From Rallus limicola (lineage: Eukaryota > Chordata > Aves > Gruiformes > Rallidae): a stretch of 64,000 bases of DNA. Of this stretch, positions 37,239-50,018 are shown in pieces (positions within the stretch are counted from its first letter, which is position 1; the number at the start of each line of letters is the position of its first letter). Under the pieces are notes generated by a model. It worked only from the letters and a program-made list of their open reading frames with translations. It was not told where the DNA came from and made no database searches. The translations under genes were made by a program, and so were the position numbers. The stretch covers positions 22,932,146 to 22,996,145 of the forward strand of contig JAKCOZ010000001.1 in assembly GCA_022605955.1 (NCBI GenBank). The letters run 5' to 3'.

Positions 37239-39289
37239 CGATAGGCACAGTGAGAATAACATGCTGGTACTCCAAGTTTTTACCTGCAAGTAATCTTAAC
37301 TGTTATTTTATTTGAAAAGCTATCAAATGAGTACATTTTGAGGAATAATTATCAGTCCTAAGAATGAGCCATAAAATAATCTGGAAGAAGAAGTATACAC
37401 TGAATGGAAGACTGTAAGCAAATAATTTTGAAGTGGCTTTCCTGACATGGCTTGGGGAGAGCAATTCCTATATGGCAAATCCTCCTTAGTCAGCAGTGGC
37501 TACAGCCACCTCTGTACCTCATCCCAAAATAGCATGGGTGAGGAGCTGACTGACGAGTATAAGTCCTGCACCATGATTATTAGCTGTGGAGCATCCACTG
37601 CCAGGGTATATTAGAGCTACTTGTGATATTCCAGCCTAAACGCAGGTTGAACTGGTCTTTATCTCATTTCGGGAGTATCCTAATCTCTCATGGAACTTGG
37701 TATAGAAGGACCTATGCATTGATATTTTTTCTGATTTATTTTATTGCTCTTTAGGCCTTAGGGGGATTTTTATTCAGTAAATGAACCTTGGCTGTGACAC
37801 TTAACCCTTCACTGGAGCACTAGCCTTCTGTACTGACTTCACAGTTAATGAAGTGGAAAAGTCTATGGTGCTATCACTTCCAGGGAGGAATGGATTTTTC
37901 ATGTGGAAGGGATTTAAATGTTTTTTTAAGCAGTAGGCAAATCACAGGAAAACCTTTTGTAACAATGCACAGGGCAGAGAAATGGAAAAACTACTTGATA
38001 TGGCAATGGGATTAGCCTTTCAGAGTAGTCCTCCCAAAGTTTTCCAGGAAGAATCAGTGGCTCTCTGAAGAGCTGAATTAACAGCTCTGCTAGGTGAAGC
38101 TTTTTGTTGGACCAAGGGTAGTCCAGGCAGGAGCTCTTTTAAAATCTGTGGGGTGCATAGATGGATTAGATCACTTGATGTATCTCTCTGACTGCTAGTT
38201 CGTAGAACTCTCATTAACAGTTGTGGCTTTGGCTTTCTGTAGGAAGGCATCCCCTACGCAAGTGAGAGAGCAGAGTTCCAGAGGTAAATTAATCCCTGTT
38301 TTATGGCAGTCAGGTGATACCGAGAGCAGTTTAAAGGCTTTTTGATTTTTTTCTTTTTTAAACCACTGTTGGGGGAGACTCAGTATTTTACTAGCCAGAG
38401 AAGAGAGGCCATTTGTCATCAGTTTATTGGATTCATGAGGAGTACTTTGCTGTCCTTTTCTCAGAGAGCAGAAGAGTCGATCTGTTGCTGTACAAAAGCA
38501 ATGCTTAAAGGAGGGGGCTAAGACCCTGTAGCAATGTCTGGAAGGCCCCCTAAACCTGGTGGTGTAGTTCCAAGAAGAGTTGCATTAGCTGAAAGTGTTT
38601 GCACCTGAGTGGGGGACCAGGGAGAAATTATCCCCAGGCAGCAATACCCTATGAGAATTGCAAACTTAGCTATGAATTTGGCATTAATTTCAGTCAAAGA
38701 CATATAGGTGGGATACTGATGTGGCCCCAAGTTATCTGCAGAGGGCTCTGACCCACACAGCAATCTCATCTTGGTGGGGTTGAGGGGGACTTGTTTGGTG
38801 CAGGAAGCCACCTGCTTTGACAGCTGCCTTCATTTTGATGTTCATAGAAAGGGAAAGACATCTGGTGGTGGCTATTCAGTGGTGAGGTTGGCAGCTGAAC
38901 ATTGCTGCTTTCCAAGTCTTTCCTTCCTGTATTGTAGGCATGAGCAAACACTCCCAGATATAGGATCGCAACTCTTACAGCATAGGAGTGGGTGAGGGAA
39001 GAGAGGAGCTCTTTGTATGACTGGGACAGTTAGGTTTTTGTTATTGGGGTTTTTTTCTTGGTGTGTTTTGTTTGTTTTGTTTTTTCTGATATACGATTGG
39101 ATGAGCTATTAGTGGTGCCTTTAAGAACATGAATAGGGAAGGCAAGGTGATGTGTGTAAACACCTGGGGAGAAGCTAAAAGAGAGAACAGAGAATAATGG
39201 AAAAGCTGCTGGGGTGGAAGTAAAAATGTGATGCCTGGAAGGTGTTCTGCTTATAGAGAGAACCTCTTTCCTCTGTTTATTATGCATCA

Positions 39290-39720
39290 ATGTGGATGCG
39301 TTAGATTCATGTGAAAGTCAAACAAATTCCTGACATTGCTGGCACTGCAGAGACAACAACCAGAAGCTGTTGCCTCTGTTGCTTTCCTTTTGCAGCAAAG
39401 GCTGATAGTGAATGAGACTGCCATGAGTTTGTCATCACTCACTCATTACTTTTAAAAATTTATTTCTCAGTCTGTGTGTCAAGCTCTTGGCACAACCCTG
39501 ATAAGCAACAGAAAGGTTGAGCAAACAAAGTGAGCCTTTCCACAGATCAATATGGATCAATCTCTTCGTTTCAACTGAATGACAAAACAAAAACAGCAAT
39601 TAAAAGTATGTTTGATGCAGATAGCTAGCGGGCAGCTCCCAAAACCAAAGTACCGAGGGACACATAGGAGAGCTCTTGCCTGCACGATATTTATACTGAT
39701 CCCATCAGAGGAATTGTATT
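39290..39720. promoter_or_regulatory. Candidate conserved non-coding block
   Basis: The stretch is free of recognised repeats and contains TTATGCATCAAT, a pair of near-identical GATCAATATGGATCAAT half-repeats near 39546-39562, CAATTAAAAG and TTGATGC motifs, plus scattered CpG. Its appearance suggests constraint but nothing in the window tests this. Confidence 0.2.
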
Positions 39721-42700
39721 AGCACAGCCATAAGGATCATCCAACAGGTAGATGTGCCCTAAGGCATGTGTGGAGGATTCTGGCAAAACTGTTTGGCTAA
39801 GGTTCAGCTTACTCTTTTATTTACCCCAACTTTTTGTTATTTATGCCCCTCCCTTGGGTGTACATGTGTTCTAGACCACAGAATCTTGGGTAGAGCTGCA
39901 GGCCATATGAGGATGGGACTAGATTTTGGTGTTAGCCAATGTCTGTAATGTCAGTTGGTGCCAGATCACATACAGCTGCCCAGTAATGCAGCACATCTGG
40001 TGCACTGACTTATGCAGAAGTCTGGGAGTGGATGATCAGTGTCACTAGATCATTCAGTTAACCATGTAGGATGTGGCCTTGCCAGTGCACTCCAGTTTAA
40101 CAAACTTCACAGGCATAGCTCAAAGGTGGTGTGACTGGAAAGCACGTGAGATTCCCTAGATTTTTTACCCTGGTAGGATCACTGGCTACTTAGAGCACCA
40201 AATTATAAAAACACTATCATAGGTGATAGTTTACAGAGCTGCTGTATATTCCTATCTTATTCCTACCTGTACATGAATGTCTGGGATGGATATGCAACAG
40301 GTGCCACAGGAGAGGAAGCAGCATAAATGGAATATTACTGCTAGAAAATATCAATAGCTGGTTCCTCACTCCCTCTCCCTTTTATGAAGGAGTGGAAAAC
40401 TGATTCTTCAGTTGTCCTGAATTCAATGTGTTGTTTTGTTTTTCTCGCTACAACACTGGCATCATCAATAAAAGTAAATGAGACGCAGTTGGATGTGACC
40501 GTTCTGGTGGGTCTCTGGTGTGAATGAACAGGCAGTAGGAACAGAACATTGGCTCCTGAAATAAGATGAGTTTTCTCTTTATTTGGGGGAGTGTGTGTGT
40601 GGGAAGGCTGAAATAATGTATTGCTTGGGAAAGCAAGAGACTCGACAGTACCGGCTAAAACCAGGCGTACTGCAGCAAGTACTGGGCACTTTTCCCAGTG
40701 ACAGCCACACCAGTGTGCTTCATCACTGTGTGCAAACTGTTGCTCTACCAAGAGTTGATCCCTTGTTGGTGTGGTGCACTCTGTTGCCTTCAGACAGCTT
40801 CGCTGCTGTGTCACAAGCCTTCCCTTGCAGCATTGCCCTGCTTTTCCTGAAGTGCTGCAGCTGTGTAGCTCTGCTCCCAGGGCTACCACTTGTGTCAGAA
40901 CGTGTGTTGCTCCGGTGTGGTGCTCTCCTGGAGGGGGTTAGATCCCATAGGCTAGTACCCATTTGTATGAATTCACCTCATGACCCCAATCTTTATGTTC
41001 TTGGCTTCATCCAGCTGCTAGTTTTGGGGCAACGAGAGTGTGTGTGCAGTATGTATGTGCTGCTCATTGTACAGCTCTCTGAGAAGCCTTTTGGCTCCTG
41101 GTGTGAGTGTGTGGTGTAATTGGGCCTGACAGACCTGGCCCCAAGAACTTGTTACACCAGTAGATTTCATTGGAGAGCAAGAGCCCTGTGGAGGGACCAG
41201 TCAGCTCTTATTCAGCTGTGAAGTGGGAGAAACAGTGTTAAGTGTAGAGTCAGTGATTTTGGCTTTCTGTAAGCTAAAGGTGTGCAAGCTGCCTGAGGGC
41301 TGGGTTGAACATGCTGCTGTGGTATGGCCAGAGTGATGCCAAGGGGCCATGGGCCTGTCTCTAGCCCCTGGGTGGGCAATGCTGAGGGTTAAGAGCCAGT
41401 TGCATCCCTGTACTCCCCTCTTGCCCAGAGGTGCCCGTGTTGGGCCCTTCTGGGGGTTTTACCAAATGTAAAACCTGTGCTAGGGTAATGTAGTGCTGCT
41501 GAATGAAGGAGAACAAAAGAACTGTGAAAAGGGAGGTCTACAAGCTTATGAAGCATCATCACATGGAAATTTTTCACTGTAGAAGCCGGTGAGACAAACT
41601 CCAAGCACCTCAGGCAAACAATAACAAGCCCCAAGTTGATGGAGCTGTCCTCCTGTGAAGCCTTAGCCATCGTGGCTGCCCTGCTTTGCCAGAGTTACTT
41701 TGAGGCTGCCCAGAAATCATTACTTCTCCACCCTCTTCAGAGAAATGACAAGGGGTGGGCTGGGGGAAAGATGCCAGCAAGCACTGAAGGGAAGAGAGAA
41801 TAGAGAAAATTTCATGTTGAACGTATTCATCACCATCTATTCCAGGGTCAGTTGTTGTTGGGTTTTTTTTGTATTAAATGAGGTGTTATTTTTAGATTTC
41901 CAAATCCATGTGTGGAAATTATTCTCAAGTGTTCCAGCTTTCATCCTGTATAAAAAAAAAAGGAAAAAAAGAAGTCATCTTGATAGCACATTTATTGCAT
42001 TATTTTTGTGTGATTTCTTTTATCCTTTCTTCCTCCTCCAAAAATTGATTCTTTTTTACTCTCCTGCCTTTGCTAATATTGCAGGACACGCAATGAGAGC
42101 GCTATTAAATGGCTTCACTTGCTGCTTTACTGTTCTGTTAGAATTATGGGGGAAGTGCTGGTGGGTTAAGAAGGGGCTTAGCCAGCAGCTCACCCACTTT
42201 CTCATGATTTTTTTCTTCAAAGAAGGGTCTGACAAAGAAGAGTTGTTCTGTTGCAGATTTGCTGAGTTCAAAGTGAGTGCCCTATAGATACAACTGATTA
42301 ATCCTCAGAACTGGTATATAAAGCTTATGTTATGCCACTGCTACTTATGTTAATAGGAGTTGGTCAACTTACTCCCAGTGCACTGCTTTAAAGAGTAATA
42401 ATTTACCTAGAAAAGTTCTGTAGTGAGAGAATTTTGTAATTCTTTTGTCAATCCTTTTGTCTGGTATTGATGTCCATACATTTTGAAGTCATGACATTTT
42501 ATTGAGACTTGGGCCCTGAAATGGGAAGGTAAGATGGTCTTTTTTCCATGTCCTTCAACTCTTTGGTGCCAAGGCAGGTGCATATAGTAGAATTCCAGGA
42601 TATGCTTACAAAGGAGAGACAAAAACCTCATAAGCATATCTTACACCCTCTGTTGCACATGGAAAATTAATGGCTATAGAGAAAAATGTGATCTTTAAGC

Positions 42701-43833
42701 ATCCGTTGGAAAGCACACAGAGAAAGCTGTTCTGTATCTGGAGCATGGGTTTGACATCAGTGAGACACTTAGAAAAGCATGTTCTTTTCCAGAAGGGAAT
42801 TAATTGAGGTACCTGATTTTGAGATGTCTGACATAAAAGGGCTTGCCCATTCCTCAGCAGCCAGAGTAAGACTGTCATCATCTGGCTATGATTCCGTGCA
42901 CCAATACCTCCTAGTATAGGTAGCTGCCAGCCAAAGGTGTCCCTTTGGCAGGTTTGGTTGTGTTTGTTATTCCTGTGCTAATTGGACCTGAGATTTCCAG
43001 TGTTGCTTTCCTTCTGGAGGAGAGAACTTTGGCTAGGAACCAACGCATGGAGAAAAGGCTATGTGCAAAATTGCACCATAGCACTGGGTATATTTTTTCT
43101 ACGTGTGAAAAATTTCCTCCATACATACAGTGGATGTTGGTGTGCCAGAAACAGGAGAACTACAATTCTGGGATAAATTACTTTGCTGTGTTGATTTTTA
43201 GAAGAATTTGGACTGGTTGGGATCTTAAATGATCCTGAAAGTCACACGTGAATCTTGAAAACAGCACAAAACCCGATGTGTGCAAGCTGTCTTGCTGATC
43301 CAGTTGTGAACTAGCTTCGGTAGACGTGTGGCAAATGGCAGCTGAAGTCAGATGACCTCCTGAATGCTAAGTTTCTGTCTTGCAATGAGCAGTTGTAATT
43401 GCTGTTTCTTGCACTGCAACACTTGGGATTCCTTTAGAAATTATCTTGCAGTATAAGCTTGAGTATCAGTCTGGGGGAGTGGGTCATTCCTTAGGTAGAA
43501 TTCCCTTTCCCTCCTACCTTCCATTAAACATTTGAATTATGTCTTCCTTTCCTCAATTTTATATTCTTTCTCACTTTAAATTATCTGGTATGATTTCCCA
43601 GTTGATTTCTCTTTGCTCCAAAATAAACATTGGGCAATGAGGCTGGTGCCCCGTTCCTCTTGATATGATAATTGAAATGGCCTCTTTCAGACCACCATGG
43701 CAATCAGGCCCATTTCAGATTTTGGAGTGGGTTACTAATGCAAAACTCTGGTCTAGTTACAAATGGAACATGATTATACTGCAGGCAAAGCCTCATTTGT
43801 CCAGGCAACATGGGCTTTACTGTCTTGTGTTAC

Positions 43834-43886
43834 GTGAATGTTTTGTGTGTCTCAGCAATGTTTTGTGAATGTTTTGTGTGTCTCAG
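43834..43886. repeat. Tandem duplication, 22-bp core, period 31
   Basis: The 22-bp segment starting GTGAATGTTTTGTGTGTCTC at 43834-43855 recurs exactly at 43865-43886. The link CAATGTTTT repeats part of the unit. It is a recent slippage-type duplication. Confidence 0.9.
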
Positions 43887-44879
43887 TTTTGTGGTGTCGT
43901 GAAGTCACATCAGTGCTGCATAAAAAGGTAGTTCTTAAGTTTCATTCTTAGGAGAAATCTGGGACAATCCGGAAATTTTAGAAAAAGATGACTGCTTATT
44001 ATCAGAAGTCTCTGTAGACCAAGCATAGGAAAAAACAACTTGTCTTTCAGTAGAAGATTGAGGATTGTAAATACACAAAATAACCTATACTTGCAATGAG
44101 TTGAATTTTCAAATTTATATGTTTAAAAAAGAAATTCTCCTCACCTGTTGTCCTGTCTCCAAACTGTAGTATGAAGTGGTATTCTGTTGAGGTTTTTGTT
44201 TTCCCTTATTGGTTTCTAATCCATAGCAATTAAAGAAACAAACCAATTCCTCTAACTCCCTAATAGGATTTAGAAGTTACCATGAAAAAATTGCAGCAGC
44301 CAGACTCTAAAGTCCTTCCTTTAAAAAGTCAGTGTGAATCCTTCCTATAATAGTCAATAGGGTTATTAAATTCTCATGCTGCTTCCCATCAGCCCTGTTC
44401 CTGTGCTTTCATTGGCTTCATCACTTTTCTGACGTTTGGGTATCAGATGTATCCATCAGATATGGGTGTATTTTTTTACTGAACATGTTTCCCTAAGGGA
44501 GACAGAGTCAGCAATTTGCTACTAGAAAGTACTTGTGAACTTTTATTATGTGGATGAAATATGTCTGTGCACCTTGTTATTGCCCTGTTTGCCTTATGTC
44601 CGTTCTCTCTCCATGTCCATTTCCTCTGTAGAAGGGCAGACTAGTACCTTGTTAATAAGACTGCAGCACATAGGCTGGAGTATTCTCAAGGAGACAATGC
44701 CAATGCATTTGCTCAGCATGAGCCCTTGCTGTCCTGGAAGGCAGCAGGAGCTACATGATCGTAGCTGTGGCTGGGTGGGCATAACCTTGCCTGTGCTTGA
44801 GTTGAGAGGTGATTTGGACTTCCGCTTTCTTACTAGCCAAGCTACAGAGCATACCAATGACAGGTTTGTTCTTTGACAG

Positions 44880-45504
44880 TTTGAGCTGTCAGTGTGCCCA
44901 GGTGGCCAAGAAGGCCATCAGTATCCTGGTCTCTATCTGGAATAGTGTAACCAGCAGGAGTAGGGAAGTGATAGTTCCATTGTACTCAGCTCTGGTGAGA
45001 CCACATCTTAAGTACTGTCTTCAGTTTTGGGCCCCTGACTACAGCAAGGATGTTGAGATGCTGGAGTGTTTCCAGAAAAGGGTGAAGGGTCTTGAGCACA
45101 GTTCCTGTGAGGAATGTCTGAGGGAGCTGGGGCTTTTTAGCCTTGAGAAAAGGAGGCTGAGGAGAGACCTTATCGCTCTCTACAACTACCTGCAAGGGGT
45201 TTGAAAAGGTGTCGGGGGTGGTCTCTTCTCTTGAGTGACAAGTGATAGGACAGGAGGGAATGGCTTGAAATTGCACCAGATTTAGGTTAGAGATCAAGAA
45301 GAATTTCTTTACAGAAAGGGCTGTCCAGCATTGGAACAGGCTGCCCAGGGAGGTGGTGGGGTCACCATCCCTGGAGGTATTTAAAAGGTGTGTAGGTGAA
45401 GCCCTTAAAAACATGATCTAGAGATGGACTAGTCAGGGTTAGGCTGTGGTTGGATTCAATGATCTAAGTGGTCTCTTCCAACCCGGGTGACTCTATGATT
45501 CTAT
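44880..45504 (+). mobile_element. 5'-truncated CR1 LINE with broken reverse-transcriptase C-terminus
   Basis: The open frame across 44809-45204 contains [33 protein letters not shown] and [20 protein letters not shown], which are the C-terminal motifs of the CR1 ORF2 reverse transcriptase. The frame stops at about 45204, and later blocks such as CAGGCTGCCCAGGGAGGTGG and the tail GACTCTATGATTCTAT follow in non-coding form. The 5' end is truncated at about 44880, so the start of that open frame is host sequence. It is inactive. Confidence 0.95.
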
Positions 45505-45539
45505 TACAAGAGAAATTTTTGAGCAAGATCTAATGTTGC

Positions 45540-45780
45540 ATGCAATGTAATGTCAGCATCCTGCCCTGTCCCCAAGCTTTCAGCCTCAGGATCCTGTAGG
45601 CAGCAGTTACTCCGTACCCCCTCCTGCCCTGGGGCTGCTCCGGTCCTTCACGCGCTGCTTTGGCAGTGCTCAGCCCCTGACTGCACCGCTCTATCTTTAG
45701 AGCTGCAGAAAGTCCAGTACCGCAGTGCCACAGCATCCTATGGAGCCGGTGGTAGAGCAAGCTGTGATTTGAATTTGAAT
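45540..45780. other. Local GC- and CpG-rich patch
   Basis: Just after a CR1 tail, this patch is clearly richer in C and G than its surroundings and has several CpG (near 45612, 45640, 45651-45653, 45685, 45721, 45747). It is too short and too sparse to be a convincing CpG island. Open frames on both strands have no family resemblance. Confidence 0.4.
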
Positions 45781-48700
45781 TTCTTGCAAATTATTTCTTG
45801 GGTAGGAAAATTTGTCTGAGTTCACGAATCTCAGTTTTAGGGACGCATTAACTGTGGAGAGTGCTTTTGACACGTGCTTGCTGCAAAGTCTAACAACGAG
45901 GAGGTTATCTGCATGATGGAATTACTTTCTGTAATCTCTTGATGTCATTTCCTTAACCTTGTCCTAGTTTTATCATAGGGGTACCTTTTGTTACATTCTA
46001 CTTACAAAAGAGAAGAAAATAACTAGTTAGTTATTATTCTAGTTGAATCACTTACAGAATAAAATTCAGACACAGCTGTCATACAGTTCTAGTATCTGAG
46101 GAGTATCAGCATTATGAACGGAATGTTATTAGCATATTTATTATTAGCAGTGTACAGAATTTATTTATTAACAGTAATGCACAGCTAATTCATTCTTTAT
46201 GTGTTTGCACTTCTGCTTTGATGGAGTTAAAATCGAAAAAAGCCTGTGTTTTCCAGTTTACGTTAAAAATATTGATGATAAGATCGAGTTAGTTTGCTGT
46301 TACTGTGTGTTCATGTGTCACCTCACACTCCCTTAGGGACAAATTTAAGGCTTCACTTTCTTAATATCCTTTAAGTACCTGGCGAGGTGGATGTTCTCAG
46401 CTAGTATTGATTATTGCTGTTGATTCCTGCAAATTTCAAAATTGCCAGAGTAAACATCTGATGTAAAATTTAAATCAACTTGTAAATGCTGAAATCAACA
46501 AAAATATTTTTTCTTCCTATTTTCAGTCTCAAGCATTTGCTCCCCAGTGCTAAACAAACAGCACGATCTGCACTTCATACATTTACATCACGAGAGCAAA
46601 ATATTGTCTTAATGGCTGTGGGTTTTATTCACTGTGGGATTAAGACATAATGGCACAAGCCACACAAATACCCCTGGTTCCAGCTGTGCTCACAAATAAG
46701 CAAGACTATTTTGGGCAGTAGCAGAACCAAACCGATGCGTGAACGTGCTGATGCAGTGTGTCTTTGGGAAGCCCTCAGCAGCAGCAGTGAGCCAGAGGAT
46801 CTCTGGTTGGTAAAAACCCCATGTGTGGGGAAAGAAGCAGCTATCTTCCTCTTCTGAGGCTGTATCCTGCTCTGTCCTAAATAGCCTGACAGGTTTGACT
46901 GGCACTGTGGTTGCTCAGGATGCAGCACGATTCCCGTAATTGTTGATCAAGAACATCTTGGTGGCATTGTTCAGTAAATGCTGCACTGGGCTCCTGGTAT
47001 GAACACTCTCCCCAGCCCAGATGTAACTCTCTTGAAAGCTCTGTTTCCCAACTTATGGCCCTCCTTTAATGGGAAACAACACATCATGCATCATCCAGAG
47101 GGTGCAAGGGAATCTTCTGTGGTTTATTCCCCACTCTAGAGTTTTAATTGACTTTTCAAAATCTGGAGAGGGGAGTCATGCTCTCTGCTTGGAGCATCAA
47201 AAGCATTGACTACTGAGAGACTGTTCTAGAGGTTTTACTCCTAGGGGACAGTGAAAAGAAAGCACATCAGCAAGTTGGGAGGATTTTGAGAACCACTTCC
47301 AGGCCTTTGCTGAGTTCGGGTGTAAGTTCTAATTTTCTGTGACCAGCATGTATTTTGGATCTTTTAACAACACATTTTGTGTCTCACTTTCTAATCCTTT
47401 GCTGCAATGGGAAACCAGAAGTAAGTCAGCCCATTTTATAGAATGTCACATCTGTCACAGGAAGCTGGAGTCGTGCCATAGGTGGAAGGAGAGAGATGGG
47501 TCAGTACATGCACACATTTGTGCCTGTTAGCTGCAGCCCTGCAGAGGACAGTTGGAAGTTTTCTTGGATGGTCCATTATCCTGGAGGAGAAAAGGAATTG
47601 ATATTTACTAGGCTTTTCGCTGGGGACCTCCTTAGTTGATTGCTGTTAATGATTGGGATTTTCATTAACCCTTTCGTAAATGAAGACAGATCTTATTTTA
47701 CATTAAAAATCCATGAAGAATGCGTAAGCATAAGAAACATCAACTCTTAGTCAGGGAGAGCTCAAGGGATTAATCTGTAGTCAGGTGTTTCTTCAGGACG
47801 CTTGATTTAAACAGTCTACATGCACAAAATACCAAAGGTGTTTTATTTGGAATTGGTTAAGCGGCTAGAGAGAAATGTAGAAGTAATAGCTCCTTATCCT
47901 CAGGCATCAGTTCAAATTCGGAAGTGTGTGTGGGGTTGGGTGTTCTTAAAAGTAAATGGCTCAAGCTTTTTTAGTCTCTTCAGGCAAAAATGTTTAGCTA
48001 TGGTCTCAGTGGCTGTGGGCAAGGAGTGATGCTGCCCCTGTCCCCACGACAGGAACCTTATAGTGTCTGAATAAACTCTTCAGTTTCCAGTGATCTCCAA
48101 TTTACTAGCTTTCCCCAGTCTATAAATATTTTAAGGGATTACTTTCCCTTCTTTTTGTTCTTCAATACTCCCTTTTTGTCCTACAAATATTTGAATATGA
48201 TTTCTCACAGGGCAGTGAGAGCAGAACCATACTGACGTCGAAGGATATTCACTCAGGTTTTTCTCCTCTCAGTGCATGCCCCATTTCATCTCCAGAGAAG
48301 GGGCTTATGTTTCCTACTGAACTTACCTAAGCTGGTCCATACAGAATGAGATTGCATTTCCTCCTGCCTTACTGATGTATCATGTCCTCTTGAGTCCTAA
48401 ATATCCTCTAGTATGAGGGCTGGCTATCACACTGGCAGGATTCCTGATGTTTGTTCCCAAGTGCTCTGCTCATCACAGGAAATGTGGTGCTGGTATCTTC
48501 TTGTTTCAAGTAAGAACTTAAAATCCTCAAACTTTTCCTTCCATGTGATGTGACTGCCTGAACTGAAGTATAGCTAATACATCAGATCATCTGAAAGCTC
48601 TGCATTCTTCAGTTTTCATTCCTGATATAATTTATTTATTTCCAGTTATTCTTGCATGCCATCTCCTGCATACCTTTAGCATACACATACACGTGTATAT

Positions 48701-49816
48701 ATGGGACTGAGAGCAACTCACACAATGTTGTCTAGATCTCCTGTGTGTGCAAGAGGGGATATAAAGATACAGTTGGTGGTTACGCAGTTACTAATGCTAA
48801 CTATGGATATTGTCTGCGCTGAAAAAACTGGAAGTTAAGGCAACAGGACAGTCTGAGAGCTTGATAGTATCAGCAGCTTTGGTCACAAGTACAGTGACAT
48901 CTTGCACATTTTCTCTATGCCTTCTTAAAGTTTAGTGCCCTTAAACACATGTCTTAACATTGATATACAAATGCTGTGAGAATACAACATCCTCAAGTTA
49001 CCTTGTGCTTAGGCAGAAAGAGTAAGAGCCTTAGTAGGGAGAGATGGGTGCTCTCCCTTCTCTTCCCAAGAGCTCCCCAACCATTTCACACAACTACCAA
49101 TGCAGTTAGCACAAAGAGCTGAAGCAATCAAGACACTGTGCTGGTCTCAGTCTGGCAGGTAAGCTCCCTCCTGGTCACAGCTGAGATGACTTCTTGTTCT
49201 TTTAACTGTGCTTGCAAGTTGCCATTCTGCAAACTGTTTTTGCTACGTGAATAAACTGGAGGCTTCAGTATGGCGATTTTTCACCCACGCTACATTCTGC
49301 AAGCAGCAGTTACTCGGCAATATTCTTAGCATCATCCTGTACTTTTTGCAGGTACTTATGCTGCTATGAGGTGTTATCTTCATTCTGCTTGTTCGAGGAA
49401 GGAGGAGACTTCTAAGAACAGGGAGGGACTGGGCTTGGGATAGCTTTACTTGAGGTAAACCCCAGAAACCTGGATTCTGAAGATGGTTCCTGAAATGCCT
49501 TCTAAAATGCAGAGTGCAGACTGGTGCTTTACTTGGAATTAATTTTTAGCTTTTGTCCCCCTCTCCCTCAGCAGATTGCAGGAGGGAAGAGTGACTTGAC
49601 TTTACACATTGTTTTTGACCAAGCTGGGAACTAGAACTGGTAATAAAACCGTGCCACCTGCATGGCATATGCAAGGCACCCCTCATATATGGGTGTATGA
49701 GAGATGTCTTGTGAAAATAAGATTCTTTTTTCCCTACATATCTTTTTTTAATCTTCTTAAAAATACACTTTGATGAAAACAGACTTGAGTAGGTATATGC
49801 TATTCACATTGGATAT
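45781..49816. other. Gene-free intron sequence
   Basis: Apart from the candidate block at 46050-46640, I recognise nothing specific. Short open frames do not resemble any family. Confidence 0.5.
46050..46640. promoter_or_regulatory. Candidate conserved non-coding block
   Basis: This repeat-free AT-rich stretch carries repeated TATTTATTATTAG/TTTATTTATTAACAG motifs (FOX/MEF2-like), CAGCTAATTCAT and several CpGs in AT-rich context (TCGAAAAAAG, TTTACGTTAAAA, GATCGAG). CpGs preserved in AT-rich DNA can reflect constraint. No direct test is possible here. Confidence 0.25.
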
Positions 49817-50018
49817 TCACAGAATCACCAGGTTGGAAAAGACCTTAAAGGTCATCAAGTCCAACTGTTCCTGTCCTATGCTAAACCATATCCCTAAGTA
49901 CCTCATCTACCCCTTTTTTAAAATATATCCAGGGATGGTGACTCAACCTCCTCCCTGGGCAGCCTGTTCTGGGCCCTGACAACTCTTCCAGTGAAGAATT
50001 TTCTCCTAACATCTTGAG
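49817..50018 (-). mobile_element. CR1 LINE 3' end, antisense
   Basis: It opens TCACAGAATCACCAGGTTGG, continues AAAGACCTTAAAGGTCATCA and CTCCCTGGGCAGCCTGTTCT and ends near CCTAACATCTTGAG. This is the reverse complement of a CR1 3' end with a nearly intact terminal region. About 200 bp survive. Confidence 0.92.

Larger units (their letters stand above)
34826..44879. other. Repeat-poor intron sequence
   Basis: No exon, CR1 or LTR was recognised. Overlapping open frames at 40.3-41.1 kb and one of 195 codons at 41700-42287 show no domain or family resemblance and are not called as genes. Candidate regulatory blocks within it are listed separately. Confidence 0.5.

Noticed and set aside
39726..39752. 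Possible CR1 fragment (CATAAGGATCATCCAAC)
   Set aside because: Only about 17 bp resemble the antisense CR1 motif, with no supporting sequence on either side.
41700..42287. 195-codon open frame on the + strand
   Set aside because: The peptide is rich in F, L and K from T-rich DNA, has no recognisable domain, lacks exon-like splice context and overlaps an open frame on the other strand. It looks like a chance frame.
44809..45204. 131-codon open frame as a host gene
   Set aside because: From about 44880 on it is CR1 reverse-transcriptase remnant. The first part is fortuitous extension into flanking sequence.
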